The translations under genes and the position numbers were made by a program. From Ollibium composti (GTDB lineage Bacteria; Pseudomonadota; Alphaproteobacteria; Rhizobiales; Rhizobiaceae), in contig NZ_SSNY01000002.1 in assembly GCF_004801285.1 (NCBI RefSeq), positions 248,001-312,000 on the forward strand: a stretch of 64,000 nucleotides of DNA, in the 5' to 3' direction. A model generated the notes under the pieces. It ran no database searches and was not told the origin of the DNA. It saw only the letters and a program-made list of their open reading frames with translations. The number at the start of each line of letters is the position of its first letter. Position 1 is the first letter of the stretch. Positions 8,551-18,661 of the stretch are shown here, piece by piece.

Positions 8551-9505
8551 GCGGGGACGACAGATCCGCGAAGGTTTACGCCCTGCACCTTGCCGTGCTC
8601 GCCGTCCTGTTCGCGCTGAATTTCGTGCTGCCGGCCTATTATCACGGGCTGATGGCACGCATCATGGTGCTGGCGGTGTTCGCCATGGGCTACAATGTGC
8701 TGTTCGGCTATGCCGGCCTGCTCAGTCTCGGCCATGCCATGTTCTTCGCCGCCGGCATGTACGGCACCGGGTTGACGATCGTCCATTTCGGCTTCTCCGT
8801 GCCGCTGGCTTTCGTCAGCGGCATTGCCTGCGGTGCGGTGCTTGCGTTTGTCATCGGCCTGTTGGCGCTGCGCACCTCCGGCGTTGCCTTCATGATCGTC
8901 ACCATGATGTTCGCGCAGGTCTTCGCGCTGTCCCTGATCTATTTCGCCGGCTGGACCGGCGGCGACCAGGGGCTTGTCATCCCGCAGCCGGCGCGCATCC
9001 TGAATCTCGGTGCCGCCTTCGACCTCACGGACCCGACCGTGCGCTACATGGCGGCGCTGGCGTTGTTTGCCGCAGCGCTGTTCGCCACCCTGGCGCTGGT
9101 GCGCTCGCGCCATGGCCGCGTGCTGGTGGCCATCCGCGAGAACGAGGAGCGCACGAAGATGCTGGGCTACGACACCTTCGCCAACAAGCTCGCGGCCGTA
9201 ACCGCCTCCGGCACGATCTCGGCCGCGGCAGGGGCGGCCTTCGCGCTGCTGTTCGGCTATGTCGGGGCCAACTTCGCCGGCGTGCAATATTCCATCCTGC
9301 CGCTGCTTTGGGTGCTGCTCGGGGGTGCCGCCACGACGCTCGGGCCGCTCCTCGGCACGCTTGTCATGTATGTCGTCACCGACACGGCGAGTTCCTTCAC
9401 CTCCGCCTGGCTGCTCATCGTTGGCGTCGTGCTCATCCTTCTGGTGCTGTTTTTCCCGAAAGGCATCCTCGGCACGCTGCGCGCCCGCTGGCTTGGATGG
9501 CTGCC

Positions 9506-9509
<4 letters not shown>
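8547..9509 (+). CDS. Branched-chain amino acid-type ABC permease (LivM-like)
   Basis: Second permease subunit, 320 residues, with the LivM signatures YNVLFGYAGLLSLGHAMFFA and GTYGTGL-like region near residues 50-75, a loop RENEERTKMLGYDTFANKLAA that contacts the ATPases, and GGAATTLGPLLGTLV towards the C-terminus. It overlaps the upstream permease by 4 bases and the downstream ATPase by 4 bases (ATGA at 9506-9509), a classic liv operon layout. Confidence 0.92.
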
Positions 9510-10971
<1,462 letters not shown>

Positions 10972-10989
10972 CGTCTATGGCGAAGGTCG

Positions 10990-11180
10990 CGCCGCCCCTC
11001 ACCCTTACCCCCGTAAACGGGGAGAGGGGGATCGCCGACGTTGCGACCAGCTTTCCTCGCCCCGTTTACGGGGAGAGGATGCCGGCAGTCAGGTGAGGGG
11101 CGGCGCCAGCTTCCGATCGTTAGCACCGCCCCTCATCCGGCACTTCGGGCCGTCCTGCGGACCTTCCCCTGAACGGGGAG
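10990..11180. repeat. Palindromic repeat cluster between liv and nag loci
   Basis: GCGCCGCCCCTCACC at about 10989-11003 is inverted at about 11092-11106; inside, CCCCGTAAACGGGGAG at about 11010 is mirrored near 11060 by CCCCGTTTACGGGGAG. A third partial unit (CCGCCCCTCATCCGG ... CCCTGAACGGGGAGAAGG) runs from 11127 to about 11183. It fills the whole gap between the convergent livF-like and nagA genes and contains no gene. Same dispersed family as the copies near 3908 and 58078. Confidence 0.75.
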
Positions 11181-11192
11181 AAGGAAAAGAGG

Positions 11193-12347
11193 TTATCCGG
11201 CCACCCGCTCACCGCCGATCCACACGCCCTTGACGTCGAGCGTGTCCGACAGCGCCACGATGTCCGCCGCCGTGCCCTTGGCGAAGCGGCCGAGCCGGTG
11301 CGCCTGGCCGACCGCCTCGGCCGGATAGAGCGAGGCCATGCGCAGCGCCTCGGCAAGCTCGATGCCGATGGTGCGATGCATGAAGCGCACCGCCGAGATC
11401 ATGTCGAGGTCGGCGCCGGCGAGCGTTCCGTCCGCCAGCCTGAGCGATCCGTCCTTGCGGAAGATGGTGCGGCCGTTGAGGGTGAAGGACGCCATGTCGG
11501 TGCCGATGGTCGCCATGGCGTCGGTGACGAGGAATATCTTTCCCGGCCCCCGTTTGGACCGCACGGCGATGCCAATGGTCGCCGGATCGACATGGATGCC
11601 GTCGGCGATCAGGCCGGCCGACAGGCCTTGCGTGTCGAGCGCAGCGCCCGCCAGCCCCGGTTCGCGGTTGCCGATCTGGCTCATCGCGTTGAACAGATGC
11701 GTGACCACCGAGGTGCCGGCTTGCGCATAGGTCTGCGCGGCGGCGAAATTCGTGTCGGTGTGCCCGAGGCTGACAACGATGCCGGCCTGCGCGAGGGCCG
11801 CCACCTGCTGCGGGTCGACCGATTCCGGCGCCACCGTCGTCAACAGCACCGGCAGGTGCCTGCGTGCCGCGATCAGCGCCGCCTGGTCGGCCTCCGTCAT
11901 CGGCCGGATCAGCTTCGGGTCATGCGCGCCCTTGCGGGCTAGCGACAGATGCGGGCCTTCCAGGTGCAGGCCGAGGAAGCCGGGCACGGCCTCCCGCGCC
12001 GCTTGTTCGCCGGCGGTGATCGCGGCGGCGGTGATTTCGGGCGTGTCGGTGATCAGCGTCGGCAACAGTGCGGTGGTGCCGAACGGCGCGTGTGCCGAGC
12101 AGATGGTGCGGATCGAGGCCACGTCGGGATGGTCGTTCAGCATGACGCCGCCGCCGCCGTTGACCTGAAGGTCGACGAAGCCGGGCGCCAGCAGGCCGCC
12201 GGTGTCGATGCGCTTCATGGCCTTCGGCAAGGCGTCCGTCGGCAGGATGGCCTCGACCAGCCCGTCGCGGACGACGAGCGCGGCATCCTCGTGCCAGCCG
12301 TCGCCGTCGAAGATGCGCCTGGCGGTGAGGGCGAAGGATTCGGTCAC
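11193..12347 (-). CDS. nagA: N-acetylglucosamine-6-phosphate deacetylase
   Basis: Amidohydrolase-fold cytosolic enzyme, 384 residues, hydrolysing GlcNAc-6-P to glucosamine-6-P and acetate. NagA landmarks are PGFVDLQVNGGGG (the HxH of other amidohydrolases is HxN/QxN here, as usual in NagA), HLEGPHLSLARKGAH with the metal-binding Glu, VSLGHTDT and THLFNAMS with metal and substrate His, and LVTDAMATIG with the catalytic Asp. It is the last gene of a minus-strand operon (kinase, GntR regulator, deaminase, nagA), 13 bp behind the deaminase gene. Confidence 0.95.
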   Translation of the reverse strand: MTESFALTARRIFDGDGWHEDAALVVRDGLVEAILPTDALPKAMKRIDTGGLLAPGFVDLQVNGGGGVMLNDHPDVASIRTICSAHAPFGTTALLPTLITDTPEITAAAITAGEQAAREAVPGFLGLHLEGPHLSLARKGAHDPKLIRPMTEADQAALIAARRHLPVLLTTVAPESVDPQQVAALAQAGIVVSLGHTDTNFAAAQTYAQAGTSVVTHLFNAMSQIGNREPGLAGAALDTQGLSAGLIADGIHVDPATIGIAVRSKRGPGKIFLVTDAMATIGTDMASFTLNGRTIFRKDGSLRLADGTLAGADLDMISAVRFMHRTIGIELAEALRMASLYPAEAVGQAHRLGRFAKGTAADIVALSDTLDVKGVWIGGERVAG

Positions 12348-12360
12348 GTCGCGGCCCTCG

Positions 12361-13392
12361 TCACAGCGTTTCCGTCACCTTGCGCAGGTTGCGCGGCGTG
12401 TCGGGGTCGAGCCCGCGATGGCGCGCGAAGGCCTCGACGAAGGCGTAGAAGGAGACGATCAGCGGCAGCGGGTCGGTCAGCGGATGGCCGGTCGCGACAT
12501 GGGGCAGCTGGTTTGCGGCCTTCGCCAGCGCCGAGGTGACAAAGACGTCCGCGCCCTTGGCGGCGAGCGCGTCGGCGGCCTCGGCCAGCGACGGCTCCGA
12601 GGCGTCGCGCGCCGCCAGCGTCAGCACCGGGAAGCCGGGGCCGACCAGCGCCAGCGGGCCGTGCATTACCTCAGCCGCGCTGTAGGCCTCGGCGTGCATG
12701 GCGCAGGTTTCCTTGAACTTCAGCGCCGCCTCGGCGGCGATCGCGGCGGACGGGCCGCGGCCGAGCACGAACAGCGAACTGTCGCCTTCGAGCGCGGGGG
12801 CGAGTGGCATCCAGTCGCAACCGATGGCCTGTTCCAGTTGGCCGGGCAGCGCCTTCAGCGCATTGAGCAGGCCGGTATTGCCGGTCGCGTGCGCCATCAG
12901 AGCAAGGGCGGCGACGGCCGAGTTGACGAAGGTCTTGGTCGCCGCGACGCTCCGTTCCGGGCCGGCAAGGATGTCGATGGCGTGGTCGCTGGCGGTGGCC
13001 AGCGGAGAGCCGGCGGTGTTGGTGAGCGCGATGGTGAGCGCGCCGCTTGCTTTCGCGCTTTCGGCCATCGCCACGATGTCGGGGCTCTTGCCGGATTGCG
13101 AGACGGCCAGGCAGGCGGAGCCGGCGAGCCTGAGTTTCGCGCCGTAGATCGAGGCGACCGAAGGGCCGACCGAGGCGACGGCGAGGCCGGCGGTCAGTTC
13201 CACGGCGTATTTCATGAAGGCGGCGACATGGTCGGAGGAGCCGCGCGCCACCGTCACGAGGAAATGCGGGTCGCGCCTGGCGATGTCGCGGCCGGCGGCC
13301 TCGAGCGCGGCGCCCGAGCCGTCGAGCAGCCGCGCGGCGGCTTCGGGGATTTCCTCGACTTCGCGCCGCATATGGGTCTTGTGGTCGCTCAT
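12361..13392 (-). CDS. SIS-domain glucosamine-6-phosphate deaminase (NagB-II type)
   Basis: 343-residue protein with two sugar-isomerase (SIS) domains like the isomerase half of GlmS but without a glutaminase domain. First SIS: VTVARGSSDHVAAF and AVSQSGKSPDIVA; second SIS: FVLGRGPSAAIAAEAALKFKE; the C-terminal tail ends PRNLRKVTETL, the usual active-site tail of the family. Next to nagA and a GlcNAc kinase this architecture is the NagB-II deaminase, converting glucosamine-6-P to fructose-6-P and ammonia; this is inferred from context, and an AgaS-like role is the alternative. Its start overlaps the GntR gene stop (13389-13392), so they are coupled. Confidence 0.88.
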   Translation of the reverse strand: MSDHKTHMRREVEEIPEAAARLLDGSGAALEAAGRDIARRDPHFLVTVARGSSDHVAAFMKYAVELTAGLAVASVGPSVASIYGAKLRLAGSACLAVSQSGKSPDIVAMAESAKASGALTIALTNTAGSPLATASDHAIDILAGPERSVAATKTFVNSAVAALALMAHATGNTGLLNALKALPGQLEQAIGCDWMPLAPALEGDSSLFVLGRGPSAAIAAEAALKFKETCAMHAEAYSAAEVMHGPLALVGPGFPVLTLAARDASEPSLAEAADALAAKGADVFVTSALAKAANQLPHVATGHPLTDPLPLIVSFYAFVEAFARHRGLDPDTPRNLRKVTETL

Positions 13393-14177
13393 GCGCCTCT
13401 CCCTGTTTCGTCGGCGGTGATGCCAAGCCTGAGTTCGGCGACGAAGTCATAGGCGTCGCCACGATAGACCGAGCGGGTGAATTCGATCACCTTGCCGCTG
13501 GCCAGATAGGATATGCGCTCGATGCGCAAGCCCGCCGCGCCCGGCGCCACGTCGAGCAGGCGCGCGTCGCCCTCGCCGAGATTGGCGGCCGAGATGCGCT
13601 GCACGGCGCGTACGGGGCGGTTGCCCGTCGCCTCCAGCGCGGCATAGAGCGAGGAGCCTATCCCGGCCGGATCGGGCAGCACGCGCGCCGACAGCGAGGC
13701 GCGCTCGATGGCGAGCGGCGTGTCGTCGGCGATGCGCAGGCGCGCCACCCGCGCCACCAGTTCGCTGGCGGCGAGGCCGAGCACCATCATCTCGTCGGGC
13801 GAGGGGGCGTAGAGGCCGCGGTCCAGCCATTGCGAGCGCACCGCCATGCCGCGCCGCGCCATATCCTCAGTGAAGGAGGTTAGCCTCGACAGCGACTGCT
13901 CGACGCGCTCCATGCGCGGGGCGACGAAGGTGCCGGAGCCGTGGCGCTGCACCAGGATGCCACCCTTGACCAGATCCTGCACCGCCTTGCGCACGGTGAC
14001 GCGCGAGATTTCGGCCTTGGTGGCGATGTCGCGCTCAGAAGGCAGCGCGTCGCCGGGGCCGATGAGGCCGCGCCTGACGGCGTCCTCGATGCTTCGGCGC
14101 AGTTGCAGGTAGAGCGGCGCGCCGCTCTGGCCGGATTGCCGGAGCGTGGCGAAAATCTCGTCGGCGGCCTCGCTCAT
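13389..14177 (-). CDS. GntR-family regulator (HutC subfamily) of the amino-sugar locus
   Basis: 262-residue repressor-type protein: N-terminal winged helix-turn-helix (about residues 15-85; GDALPSERDIATKAEISRVTVRKAVQDLVKGGILVQRHGSGTFV) and a C-terminal UTRA ligand domain (SLSRLTSFTEDMARRG ... ERISYLASGKVIEFTRSVYRGD). The motifs are typical of regulators that sense phosphorylated amino sugars such as GlcNAc-6-P. ATG at 14177 overlaps the kinase stop by 4 bases (ATGA). Likely targets are the paired TTGGTATT sites at 15069 and 15205 in the divergent promoter region. Confidence 0.9.
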   Translation of the reverse strand: MSEAADEIFATLRQSGQSGAPLYLQLRRSIEDAVRRGLIGPGDALPSERDIATKAEISRVTVRKAVQDLVKGGILVQRHGSGTFVAPRMERVEQSLSRLTSFTEDMARRGMAVRSQWLDRGLYAPSPDEMMVLGLAASELVARVARLRIADDTPLAIERASLSARVLPDPAGIGSSLYAALEATGNRPVRAVQRISAANLGEGDARLLDVAPGAAGLRIERISYLASGKVIEFTRSVYRGDAYDFVAELRLGITADETGRGA

Positions 14178-15046
14178 CGGCCCTGCTCCGAAAACAGCCG
14201 CGCCGCCATGCTGACGGCACCGCCCAGCGCGTCGTCCAGCGGTTGTCTCAATTGCGCCCGGTAGCGTTCGGTGAGGCGCGACGCATAGAGCCCGGCGAGC
14301 CCGCCCAGCAGGCAAAGCGGATCGCCCGGTCTCAGCTCCAGCGCTCCGAGCGCCGCCTCGACGTCGTCGACCGCCTTGTCGACGATCCATTGCGCGACCG
14401 CGTCGCCTTTCGCCGCGTGTTCGAACACCTTGGGCGCGAAGCCGCCGAAATCGCCCGGCTTGGCGTTAGTGGTGAATTCGACCACGTCCTCGGGATTGTT
14501 GCGGAAGACGGCGAGCATCTCGTCGGTCAGCGGTGAGGCCGGGCGGATGCCGTCATGGGCGAGCAGCGTCTGTTCCAGGAGGTCGCGGCCGATGCGCGCG
14601 CCGCTGCCCTGGTCGCCGATCTGGAAGCCCCAGCCGCCGATGGCGCGCGATTTGCCGTCCTTGCGCGCCATGTAGGCGGTGCCGGTGCCGACGATGGCCA
14701 TGGCGCCGTCGCCGGCGCCGACGGCGCCTTCCAGCGCGATCTCGGCGTCGGTCTCGACCCGGCTCGCGGCGAACGGCAGGATGGCCTGCAACTGCTGGCG
14801 GTAGGTGCCGACATTGGCGCCGGCGAGGCCGAGAACGGCCGGCGTTTCGGGGATGAGATCGGGGTCCTGCCCGGCGGCGAGGAAGGCCTGCCTGGCGGCG
14901 TCGACGATATGGGTGCGGGCGCCGGTGAGGTCGGTGCGGATATTGGCGGCGCCGCTCCTGGCGCGGCCGATCACGGCGCCGTCCGCTGTCGCCAGCGCGG
15001 CCTTGCAACTGGTGCCGCCGCCATCGATGCCGAGCACGAAACGCAC
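14174..15046 (-). CDS. N-acetylglucosamine kinase, BadF/BadG/BcrA/BcrD ATPase family
   Basis: 290-residue ASKHA-fold kinase with phosphate-1 loop LGIDGGGTSCKAAL at the N-terminus, GLAGANVGTYRQQL, and adenosine/phosphate-2 region VGTGTAYMARKDGK followed by GGWGFQIGDQGSGARIGRDLLEQTL, as in N-acetylglucosamine kinases of the BadF group. It would phosphorylate imported GlcNAc, or possibly a MurNAc-type sugar given the divergent murQ. The start chosen is GTG 15046, because GAGGAGGAGG lies just upstream and the conserved core starts at once; an ATG at 15115 would run through the operator. First gene of the minus-strand nag operon. Confidence 0.88.
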   Translation of the reverse strand: MRFVLGIDGGGTSCKAALATADGAVIGRARSGAANIRTDLTGARTHIVDAARQAFLAAGQDPDLIPETPAVLGLAGANVGTYRQQLQAILPFAASRVETDAEIALEGAVGAGDGAMAIVGTGTAYMARKDGKSRAIGGWGFQIGDQGSGARIGRDLLEQTLLAHDGIRPASPLTDEMLAVFRNNPEDVVEFTTNAKPGDFGGFAPKVFEHAAKGDAVAQWIVDKAVDDVEAALGALELRPGDPLCLLGGLAGLYASRLTERYRAQLRQPLDDALGGAVSMAARLFSEQGR

Positions 15047-15068
15047 GATTGGATCCTCCTCCTCGGTG

Positions 15069-15091
15069 ATAATACCAATAAAATACCAATA
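15069..15091 (-). promoter_or_regulatory. Operator-like direct repeat upstream of the kinase operon
   Basis: On the minus strand the sequence reads TTGGTATTTTATTGGTATT: two TTGGTATT units 11 bp apart, about one helical turn. An equally spaced pair occurs near 15205 upstream of murQ. The shared motif flanking a divergent amino-sugar locus that encodes a GntR regulator makes this its probable operator; binding is inferred. Confidence 0.6.
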
Positions 15092-15204
15092 GCCAAGAGT
15101 TAATTTGTGCGCCACGGGATGAACTGCGCAATTTGAAGCAAAATCAACCAGATGTTCGCATTTATCGGACCTCCGGCGACAAATTCGTTAATGCATCTGG
15201 ACAA

Positions 15205-15224
15205 GTGGTATTTTTTTGGTATTG
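15205..15224 (+). promoter_or_regulatory. Operator-like direct repeat upstream of murQ
   Basis: GTGGTATTTTTTTGGTATT at about 15205-15223 repeats the (T)TGGTATT unit with the same 11-bp period as the site at 15069, about 27 bp ahead of the murQ start. It likely overlaps the murQ promoter and is a second target of the GntR regulator. Confidence 0.6.
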
Positions 15225-15249
15225 TCAGCCCATCGGGAGGATCAAGGGC

Positions 15250-16188
15250 ATGGCGCAAACGCGCACGGAAGCGTTGCACCGCAATGCGGAGGGGCTGGAC
15301 ACCCGCTCTCCGCAGGAAATCCTGTCGTCGCTCGCCGAAGGCCAGATCGAGGCCGCCCAGGCTGTTCGCGCCGCCGTCCCCGCCATTGCCGAAGCCGCCC
15401 TGCTCGTTGCCGGAAGCCTCAGGGCCGGCGGCCGGCTGGTCTATGCCGCCGCCGGCAGCTCGGGCCTGATGGCGCTGGCCGACGCGCTGGAATTGCCGGG
15501 CACCTACGGCATCGAGCGCGAGCGCATTCTCATCCTGATCGCCGGCGGCGAAGAGGCGCTGCGCGACCTCGCCGGCGCGCCGGAAGACGATGCCGGCGCC
15601 GCCGCGGACGCGGTCGCGCAGGCCGGCGTCGGTGCCGGCGACTGCGTGATCTCGCTGTCGGCCAGCGGCTCGACCCCCTATGCGCTCGGCGCGCTGGACG
15701 AGGCGAAACGGCGGGGTGCCGCCACCATCGCCATCGCCAACAATCGCGGCGCGCCTTTGCTCGAAAGGGCGGACGCCGCCATCCTTCTCGAGACGCCGCC
15801 GGAAGTGATCGCCGGTTCGACTCGCATGGGCGCCGGCACCGCGCAGAAGATCGCCCTCAACATGCTGTCGACGCTGGCGGCCGTGCATCTCGGCCACGTC
15901 CACGACGGCTACATGGTCAACCTTTTCGCCGACAACGCCAAGCTGCGCGGACGCGCGGCCCGCATCGTCGCCGCCGTCGCCGGCATCGCGCCCGACGAGG
16001 CCGAGCGCCGGCTCGAGGAAAGCGGCGGCGCGGTCAAGACGGCCATTCTGCTCGCCGCCGGCGCCAAGGACGCCGGCGCTGCGCGCACGATGCTGGAGAG
16101 AAGCGGACAAAAGCTCAGGCCCGCCCTTTCCGAAATCCGAGGGGAACGGAAGGGCGACCGCCTTCCGTCTCGTCAAAACCGAACCTGA
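15250..16188 (+). CDS. murQ: N-acetylmuramic acid 6-phosphate etherase
   Basis: SIS-fold cytosolic lyase, 312 residues, cleaving the lactyl ether of MurNAc-6-P to give GlcNAc-6-P and D-lactate in cell-wall recycling. MurQ features are TEALHRNAEGLDTRSPQEIL at the N-terminus, GRLVYAAAGSSGLMALADALELPGTYG, ISLSASGSTPYALGALDEAK and the strongly conserved VIAGSTRMGAGTAQKIALNMLST. The frame is open to an upstream ATG at 15133, but that would include the operator; ATG 15250 follows GGGAGGATCAAGGGC. The product GlcNAc-6-P is the NagA substrate encoded divergently, linking both halves of the locus. Confidence 0.94.
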   Translation: MAQTRTEALHRNAEGLDTRSPQEILSSLAEGQIEAAQAVRAAVPAIAEAALLVAGSLRAGGRLVYAAAGSSGLMALADALELPGTYGIERERILILIAGGEEALRDLAGAPEDDAGAAADAVAQAGVGAGDCVISLSASGSTPYALGALDEAKRRGAATIAIANNRGAPLLERADAAILLETPPEVIAGSTRMGAGTAQKIALNMLSTLAAVHLGHVHDGYMVNLFADNAKLRGRAARIVAAVAGIAPDEAERRLEESGGAVKTAILLAAGAKDAGAARTMLERSGQKLRPALSEIRGERKGDRLPSRQNRT

Positions 16189-16210
16189 CAGGTCAACTGG
16201 GAGAGTGAAC

Positions 16211-17470
16211 ATGACAAAGAGACTTCTGACGGCCCTGCTCGGCGGCGTGAGCCTGCTCGGCACCGCTGGCATCGCGCTCGCCGCCGATGCGACGCTGACC
16301 ATCGAAAGCTGGCGCAACGACGACCTGTCGATCTGGCAGGAAAAGCTGATCCCGGCCTTCGAGGCGAAGAACCCCGGCATCAAGATCACCTTCGCGCCCT
16401 CGGCGCCGACCGAATACGACGCGGCCCTCGGCGCCAAGCTGCAGGCCGGTTCGGCGGGCGACCTCATCACCTGCCGTCCGTTCGACAAGTCGCTGGAGCT
16501 CTACAACAAGGGCAACCTGGCCGACTTGACCACGCTGTCGGGCATGGAGAACTTCTCCGACACCGCCAAGGCGGCCTGGACCACCGACGACGGCAAGGCC
16601 ACCTTCTGCGTGCCGATGGCTTCGGTGCTGCACGGCTTCATCTACAACAAGGACGCCTTCGACCAGCTCGGCATCAAGGTTCCCGAGACCCGCGACGAGT
16701 TCTTCGCCGCCCTCGACAAGATCAAGGCCGACGGCACCTACATCCCGATGGCCATGGGCACGAAGGATCTGTGGGAAGCCGCGACCATGGGCTACCAGAA
16801 CATCGGCCCGAACTACTGGAAGGGCGAGGAAGGCCGTGTCGCCCTTATCAAGGGCGAGCAGAAGCTGACCGATCCGGACTGGGTGGCGCCGTTCGAGGAA
16901 CTGGCCAAGTGGAAGCCCTATCTGGGCGACGGCTTCGAGGCGCAGACCTATCCCGACAGCCAGAACCTGTTCACGCTCGGCCGCGCCGCCATCTACCCGG
17001 CCGGCTCGTGGGAGATCTCGGTGTTCAACGCGCAGGCGCAGTTCAAGATGGGCGCCTTCCCGCCGCCGGTCGGCAAGGCCGGTGACACCTGCTACATCTC
17101 CGACCACAACGACATCGGCATCGGCCTCAACGCCGCTTCCAAGAACGCCGACGCGGCCAAGACCTTCCTGACCTGGGTGGCCTCGCCGGAGTTCGCGGAA
17201 ATCTACGCCAACGCGCTGCCGGGCTTCTTCAGCCTGAATTCCAAGCCGGTGGAAATGAAGGACCCGCTGGCGCAGGAATTCGTCTCCTGGCGCGGCAAGT
17301 GCAAATCGACCATCCGCTCGACCTACCAGATCCTGTCGCGCGGCACGCCGAACCTGGAAAACGAGACGTGGGTGGAATCGGCCAACGTCATCAACGGCAC
17401 CGAGACGCCCCAGCAGGCGGCCGAGAAGCTGCAGAAGGGCCTCGACAGCTGGTACAAGCCGGCGAAGTAA
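16211..17470 (+). CDS. Sugar ABC transporter substrate-binding protein
   Basis: Periplasmic family-1 sugar binding protein, 419 residues, with a Sec signal (MTKRLLTALLGGVSLLGTAG ... ALA, cleaved before ADATLTIES). The mature part has ESWRNDDLSIWQEKLIPAFEAKNPGIKITFAPSAPTEYDA, a normal start for family-1 binding proteins, and two Cys pairs that may form disulfides (LITCRPF/ATFCVPM and GDTCYIS/RGKCKST). GGAGAG precedes ATG 16211; GTG 16205 in the same frame is less likely. It lies 22 bp behind murQ, suggesting that GlcNAc, MurNAc or chitobiose-type sugars are the ligand; this is inferred from context only. Confidence 0.87.
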   Translation: MTKRLLTALLGGVSLLGTAGIALAADATLTIESWRNDDLSIWQEKLIPAFEAKNPGIKITFAPSAPTEYDAALGAKLQAGSAGDLITCRPFDKSLELYNKGNLADLTTLSGMENFSDTAKAAWTTDDGKATFCVPMASVLHGFIYNKDAFDQLGIKVPETRDEFFAALDKIKADGTYIPMAMGTKDLWEAATMGYQNIGPNYWKGEEGRVALIKGEQKLTDPDWVAPFEELAKWKPYLGDGFEAQTYPDSQNLFTLGRAAIYPAGSWEISVFNAQAQFKMGAFPPPVGKAGDTCYISDHNDIGIGLNAASKNADAAKTFLTWVASPEFAEIYANALPGFFSLNSKPVEMKDPLAQEFVSWRGKCKSTIRSTYQILSRGTPNLENETWVESANVINGTETPQQAAEKLQKGLDSWYKPAK

Positions 17471-17480
17471 GGCACGGCCT

Positions 17481-17506
17481 GGCCCTCTCTCGGAAGGGAG
17501 GGGGCC
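17481..17506 (+). terminator. Hairpin behind the binding-protein gene
   Basis: GGCCCTCTC at 17481-17489 can pair, with a few mismatches, with GGGAGGGGGCC at 17496-17506. It follows the stop by 11 bp and no T-run follows. Such 3' hairpins often stabilise binding-protein mRNA or partly terminate before the permease genes, which start 225 bp later. The remaining spacer to 17730 has a second inverted pair (GGGATGGAAG near 17541 and CTTCCATCCC near 17571) but no gene. Confidence 0.4.
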
Positions 17507-17730
17507 GTTCCGGCGCCGGAGCGCCGGTCGAAAACCAAGCCGGGATGGAAGCGACACGCGCTGGCGCGGCCTTCCATCCCGCGCTCGAAACCCCGCAATG
17601 TCAGGCTTGCCTGCGTCCCTCGGAATGAGGAGCGCGAAGGACTTGCCCTGCCTTGGGAAACAGTCGCCAAAGTGACTACGAAAGCTATACTGTCCGCAAT
17701 CGGGTCCTGAGAGGGGATGGATCAAGTCCG

Positions 17731-18651
17731 ATGACCGCACCGAAAAGAGCGATCCGCTGGCACATCGGCGTTTTCCTGGCGCCGGCGGTGCTGATCTACA
17801 CCGCCATCATGATCCTGCCGCTGGTCGGCACGCTCCAGCTTGCGCTGTTCAAGGCGGTGGAGAATGTGCAGACCTTCGTCGGCCTCGACAATTTCCGCAC
17901 CCTGTTCGGCGATCCCAACTGGTCGACCGGCTTCTGGAACGCGCTGAGGAACAACGTCTGGTTCTTCGTCATCCACATGCTGGTGCAGAACCCGATCGGC
18001 GTCATGCTGGCGGCCCTGCTGTCGTCGCCGAAGCTGCGCTTCTCGGCTTTCTATCGTACCGCGATCTTCGTGCCGACGGTGCTGTCCTTCGTCATCGTCG
18101 GCTTCGCCTGGAAGCTGATCCTGTCGCCGCTGTGGGGCGTGGCGCCCAACCTGCTCGACCTCGTCGGCCTGAAATTCCTGTTCAGCCCGTGGCTCGGCAA
18201 GGAAAGCAGCGCGCTGATCGCGCTCAGCCTCGTTTCGGTGTGGCAGTTCGTCGGCATCCCGATGATGCTGATCTACGCGGCCCTCCTGTCGATCCCCGAC
18301 GAGGTGATCGAGGCGGCCGAATGCGACGGCGTCACCGGCATGGCGCAGTTCTGGAAGATCAAGCTACCACTCATCCTGCCGGCGATCGGCATCATCTCGA
18401 TCCTCACCTTCGTCGGCAACTTCAACGCCTTCGACCTGATCTACACCGCGCAAGGGGCGCTCGCCGGGCCGAACTATTCGACCGACATCCTCGGCACCTT
18501 CCTCTACCGCGCCTTCTTCGGCTTCCAGCTCCAGGTCGGCGATCCCAACATGGGTGCCGCGATCGCCACCATGATGTTCCTCATCATCCTGGTCGGCGTC
18601 TGCTTCTACCTGTTCCTCGTGCAGACGCGCCTGCGTCGCTATCAGTTCTGA
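17731..18651 (+). CDS. Sugar ABC transporter permease (MalF-like)
   Basis: 306-residue inner-membrane permease with six hydrophobic segments (first IGVFLAPAVLIYTAIMILPL) and the EAA loop VIEAAECDGVTGMAQFWKIKLPLILP that docks the ATPase. The upstream ATG-containing extension back to 17653 is basic and unrelated, so ATG 17731, at the start of the first cytoplasmic tail, is chosen. It pairs with the permease at 18662 and the ATPase at 20577 to import the sugar caught by the protein at 16211. Confidence 0.92.
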   Translation: MTAPKRAIRWHIGVFLAPAVLIYTAIMILPLVGTLQLALFKAVENVQTFVGLDNFRTLFGDPNWSTGFWNALRNNVWFFVIHMLVQNPIGVMLAALLSSPKLRFSAFYRTAIFVPTVLSFVIVGFAWKLILSPLWGVAPNLLDLVGLKFLFSPWLGKESSALIALSLVSVWQFVGIPMMLIYAALLSIPDEVIEAAECDGVTGMAQFWKIKLPLILPAIGIISILTFVGNFNAFDLIYTAQGALAGPNYSTDILGTFLYRAFFGFQLQVGDPNMGAAIATMMFLIILVGVCFYLFLVQTRLRRYQF

Positions 18652-18661
18652 GGAGGCGATC

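Noticed and set aside
15050..15062. CCTCCTCCTC on the + strand near the kinase start as another anti-SD RNA loop
   Set aside because: On the coding (minus) strand it is simply the GAGGAGGAGG ribosome site of the GTG start at 15046; no hairpin surrounds it.
17531..17590. Inverted pair GGGATGGAAG/CTTCCATCCC in the permease leader as an insertion element
   Set aside because: Arms are only about 10 bp, no duplication of the target, and no second copy noticed; more likely local RNA structure.
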